Shown one piece after another: positions 51,694-54,172 of a DNA stretch of 54,172 bases. A model generated the notes under the pieces. That model made no database searches and was not told where the DNA came from. It worked only from the letters and a program-made list of their open reading frames with translations. Each line of letters begins with the position of its first letter. Within the stretch, counting starts at the first letter, position 1. The position numbers were made by a program, and so were the translations under genes. Origin of the DNA: Clostridiaceae bacterium JG1575 (lineage in GTDB: Bacteria > Bacillota > Clostridia > Clostridiales > Clostridiaceae); the NCBI GenBank assembly GCA_002838815.1, contig LQGW01000007.1, forward strand, positions 1 through 54,172, given 5' to 3'.

Positions 51694-51737
51694 GGAATGG
51701 GTCCCGATCTTCGGTCGGAATCCTTCGCTCCTATTCC

Positions 51738-53195
51738 CTATCCTAAAAACAATCGACCTAAGGGATATCCGATGAAAAGCGCCGCGGCCACGGAAATCGC
51801 CATGAGGAGCATGCCATAGCCTAAAAGCGATTTTGCGCTGGTCCAGCCCGATCCTCCCGCAATGGCCACGCTCGGCATGGCTGGCGGGGTGGCAAAGGCA
51901 TACGCTGAGAGCATGCCAATGAGGGCGGCGGCGGCCCCAGCGTGAATGGAAGGCATGGTCAAAAGAATCGGGATCGCCACCGTGCTGACCAAGGTTCCCG
52001 TGACGATGTTGGAGGAGAGATTTGTCTGCAGCGCAGTCCAAGCAAAGAAAAATAACAACACTACGACCGGTGCCAAAGATCCCGCAAAGGGACCTAAGGC
52101 CTTGGCCAAAAAGTCCTTCAACCCCACAGCCTCATGGGTCATGGCGGCGCCCAGCGCCAACGCAGCGCCACAGATGATGAGGGACGCCCAAGGAACGCCT
52201 CGGGTCATGGCCTCTTTAAAATTAAGAATTGGCGTTCCTTTTTCCGTCAAAACCGAGAGCGCCACCACGCCCAAAAGAGGCGGCATAGCAATCCCGTAGC
52301 CGTTGATCCAGCGGGCAAACTGCGGCCAAAGGCCTTCTACCAGGGAAGGCAACACCCACAACAGCACAACGAGGGAAAAGACCCAAAGCACCTTTTTTTC
52401 CCGAGGAGCCACCGGGGGAATGCCTTGGCGCAGGGCGGCGGCATCCAAAGAGGCCATCCCGGAAAGATTCGCCCGCAGCACAAAGCGGAACATCAAAAGC
52501 ATCGCGCCAAAAACCGCCAGGCCCACGGGAATCGCCGTGAGCATGTATCCGCCGTAATCCAATCCCCCTCCGGTCATTTCTCGGTAAATGCCCATGCTGA
52601 TCAAGGGGAACACATGGGCAATGGGGGTCATCCCCGAAGAAATCCCACACAAAAAGACCAGACCCATCATCAGCATAGAAGCTGCTGAATCGCCCTTTTT
52701 TAAGCCCAAGAGCTCATAGATTTCTTCCAAGATCGGAAGATAGATGACAAAGAGCACCGTGGGGGAGATGAACAACCCCAAAAAGAGAATGGACGCAAAA
52801 AACAGCACCGTAAAATGCCAAGGTGAGCGCCGGGCTAAGGGATTATCCACAAAGAATACGGCCACCCTTCGAATAAACGTCGTCTTGGAGAGTTCGTAGG
52901 TGCAAAGAAAGGTAAAAAGCAAAAAGGCAAAAATTGGATTGCCGAAGGAAGAAGCAAAAATACCGTTGATCTTCAACCCCGGCACAAAAGAGAGCGCTGC
53001 CAAAGCAAGAAAGCTCGGCCAGTCGATGGCTTCAAAGAGCCACAGCAACAGCACCCCGAAGAAGATCCCCACCACGCGCCACCCAGCCAAGGTCATGCCC
53101 GCAGGAGGCGAAAGCATCGGCAATCCCACCAACAACAAAAAAGAAACCAAGAGCAGCAGCGCTCTTTTTGTTTGTCCTTTTTTCATTTCAATCAT
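51738..53195 (-). CDS. SLC13/DASS-type anion:sodium symporter
   Basis: 485 aa with 11-12 hydrophobic helices. Family pattern: helix 1-2 VGLPMLSPPAGMTLAGWRVVGIFFGVLLLWLFEAI, GISSGMTPIAHVFPL (SNT-like loop of the first half), ALQTNLSSNIVTGTLVSTVAIPI (second-half loop with SN), and YAFATPPAMPSVAIAGGSGW. Members carry di/tricarboxylates or sulfate with Na+. The start (MIEMKKGQTKR) has no good ribosome site nearby; AAGGAGG lies about 30 bases off, so the exact start is unsure. Confidence 0.85.
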   Translation of the reverse strand: MIEMKKGQTKRALLLLVSFLLLVGLPMLSPPAGMTLAGWRVVGIFFGVLLLWLFEAIDWPSFLALAALSFVPGLKINGIFASSFGNPIFAFLLFTFLCTYELSKTTFIRRVAVFFVDNPLARRSPWHFTVLFFASILFLGLFISPTVLFVIYLPILEEIYELLGLKKGDSAASMLMMGLVFLCGISSGMTPIAHVFPLISMGIYREMTGGGLDYGGYMLTAIPVGLAVFGAMLLMFRFVLRANLSGMASLDAAALRQGIPPVAPREKKVLWVFSLVVLLWVLPSLVEGLWPQFARWINGYGIAMPPLLGVVALSVLTEKGTPILNFKEAMTRGVPWASLIICGAALALGAAMTHEAVGLKDFLAKALGPFAGSLAPVVVLLFFFAWTALQTNLSSNIVTGTLVSTVAIPILLTMPSIHAGAAAALIGMLSAYAFATPPAMPSVAIAGGSGWTSAKSLLGYGMLLMAISVAAALFIGYPLGRLFLG

Positions 53196-54172
53196 ATATG
53201 GCGCAATAAAACAATCTGCACCACCTTCCCTCCTTCTCCCATTGGATCACTGTACCAGCTAACTATAACAAGAAATTCAATAAAACGAAAAGATCCATGG
53301 ATGATTTCCCTTTCCAGTCCGCCTTCCTCCTGGCTTCGGGGGCTTAAACTTAAAGAAAAGGTACCCTTTCAATGGAAGTGCAACTTGTTCGACACCTGCT
53401 CTTTAGTTTCGTAGGCTTGGCCGCTGGCTGAGTCCGGTTATTTCAAGATATTGAGCCGAACATCCACCTCTTCGGGGTTGATGCGTCCAAGGCCCAGCCT
53501 TTTCACCATGCGGTATAACGCAGGAGAAAGTAGGTCCATGGGCGCATTTTCTTTTAACGAAGCGCGGATCAGAGAGTGGTTCTGGCAGGCTCTTTTTCGT
53601 CCCGCAGGGACTCTTCGACCGAGTTTGCGGGGCAAGTCCATGTCTCTGGCATCAAGGAGATCCTGCACGATATCGCGGTCGACGGGTGCCTCCAAGACGG
53701 GCAACGCACTGGACGGCACGATGGGAGGCCGAGTCTGTTTGCGTTTCAGAGCACGGGAAACCGTGTGGCTGATCTCTTCGAGCGGTTCTTCTTAAGGCAG
53801 GCGTTGCCGGTGTGGGGGCTACGGACCCTCCTTGGGCCGGCGATCTTTGAAAATAGCGCACACAGCGCATTGCAGTTTCTACAGGCGCCGCAGCGGCGGG
53901 GGCCGTTTGTGTTGCCCAAGGCATACCGCTTCTGGCATCCAGCCTTGTGTACGCACTGGTTCCTGCCGGACGGGCACGGCGGGGGTTTCGGCGTCCCCGA
54001 CAACACCAGGTGATATGGGGGCGCTCAAGAGAATGAGCGCTTTCCTTGGGTGGGGTGTCCTTGTTCGGGGCGGTCTCCCTCGAGAGCCGTTCGTTGTGGA
54101 TAAGCTCCTCATACAGCCGGTTCTGCTTTTGGGGAGTCTGTAAAATGAATTGTGCTAATGGTTAAACCGTAT
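53196..54172. other. Right edge: promoter-like spacer and a broken gene
   Basis: 53196-53437 holds no gene; TTGGAT and TATAAC 16 bases apart near 53245 form a plausible plus-strand promoter with no gene behind it. From 53438 on, only the broken frame described separately is seen. Confidence 0.4.
53438..54160 (-). pseudogene. Frameshifted gene, Pro/Ala-rich middle
   Basis: On the minus strand a protein-like frame starts near the edge (QTPQKQNRLYEELIHNERLS), with no start codon after a TAA. It passes through Pro/Ala/Val-rich sequence that reads best in other frames (VVGDAETPAVPVRQEPV; APAAAAPVETA), and ends in a third frame with EEISHTVSRALKRKQT then DIVQDLLDARDMDLPRKLGRR and RMVKRLGLGRINPEEVDVRL to TAA at 53438. 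The C-terminal 80-100 residues look well ordered and basic. The function is not recognised. The layout (charged start, Pro/Ala linker, folded end) is like that of the broken gene before addB. Confidence 0.45.

Noticed and set aside
1-54172. CRISPR arrays, rRNA genes or a complete insertion sequence
   Set aside because: No regularly spaced repeats, no rRNA sequence and no intact transposase with terminal repeats were found.

Overview
The window looks like chromosome from an anaerobic, Gram-positive, clostridia-like bacterium (Bacillota, perhaps Tissierellia/Peptoniphilaceae; the genus cannot be fixed from sequence alone). The evidence is rubrerythrin, AddAB instead of RecBCD, a Ctc-type L25, a sortase, a Firmicutes-type SOS box, strong AGGAGG ribosome sites, TGn extended -10 promoters and some TTG starts. 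Most of the window is moderately GC-rich. The first ~3.8 kb is visibly richer in A+T and poor in genes.

Layout. 1-3.75 kb is an accessory-looking flank. It holds a tiny basic protein, a secreted permuted NlpC/P60-like cysteine peptidase with a two-helix membrane partner, about 1 kb without a clear gene, a 5'-truncated reading frame coupled to a four-helix membrane protein, and tRNA-Arg(ACG), whose 3' end faces this region. 4-9.8 kb has a membrane protein, a ferredoxin gene broken by an ochre codon in its second cluster motif, and a glycogen/maltodextrin operon (malQ-glgP). 9.8-13.4 kb has a small gene under a LexA-box promoter and, divergent from it, a three-gene operon of an ABC-ATPase-like protein with destroyed ATP motifs plus two membrane proteins. 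13.5-17.2 kb has L25, a DUF218 protein and degV-rubrerythrin behind a PerR-like palindrome. 17.4-21.5 kb is a zinc-uptake operon: a lipoprotein with two tandem ZinT domains, a ZnuA/AdcA lipoprotein with a ~130-residue insert, the ATPase and the permease. 21.8-29.9 kb has pepT, a YhaM-type exoribonuclease, cca, an AEC carrier, an iron alcohol dehydrogenase, class I aldolase and a DEDD exonuclease.

30-36 kb carries a minus-strand run cutC - M18 aminopeptidase - gntR - cbiB - cobD, then an NYN/OST-HTH protein. 36.3-46.1 kb has pepF and addB-addA, preceded by a gene broken in several frames. 46.4-53.2 kb is mainly membrane genes: a CmpX-like channel, two MFS carriers, a sortase behind a palindromic promoter, and an SLC13-type carrier. 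The right edge (53.4-54.2 kb) is another frameshifted gene.

The clearest functional units are zinc capture (ZinT2-ZnuA-ZnuC-ZnuB), alpha-glucan breakdown (MalQ, GlgP, aldolase), recombination repair (AddAB plus one SOS gene) and oxidative stress defence (Rbr). The most unusual items are the modified zinc receptors, the dead-ATPase operon, and the broken but well-framed genes (ferredoxin, pre-addB gene, right-edge gene).
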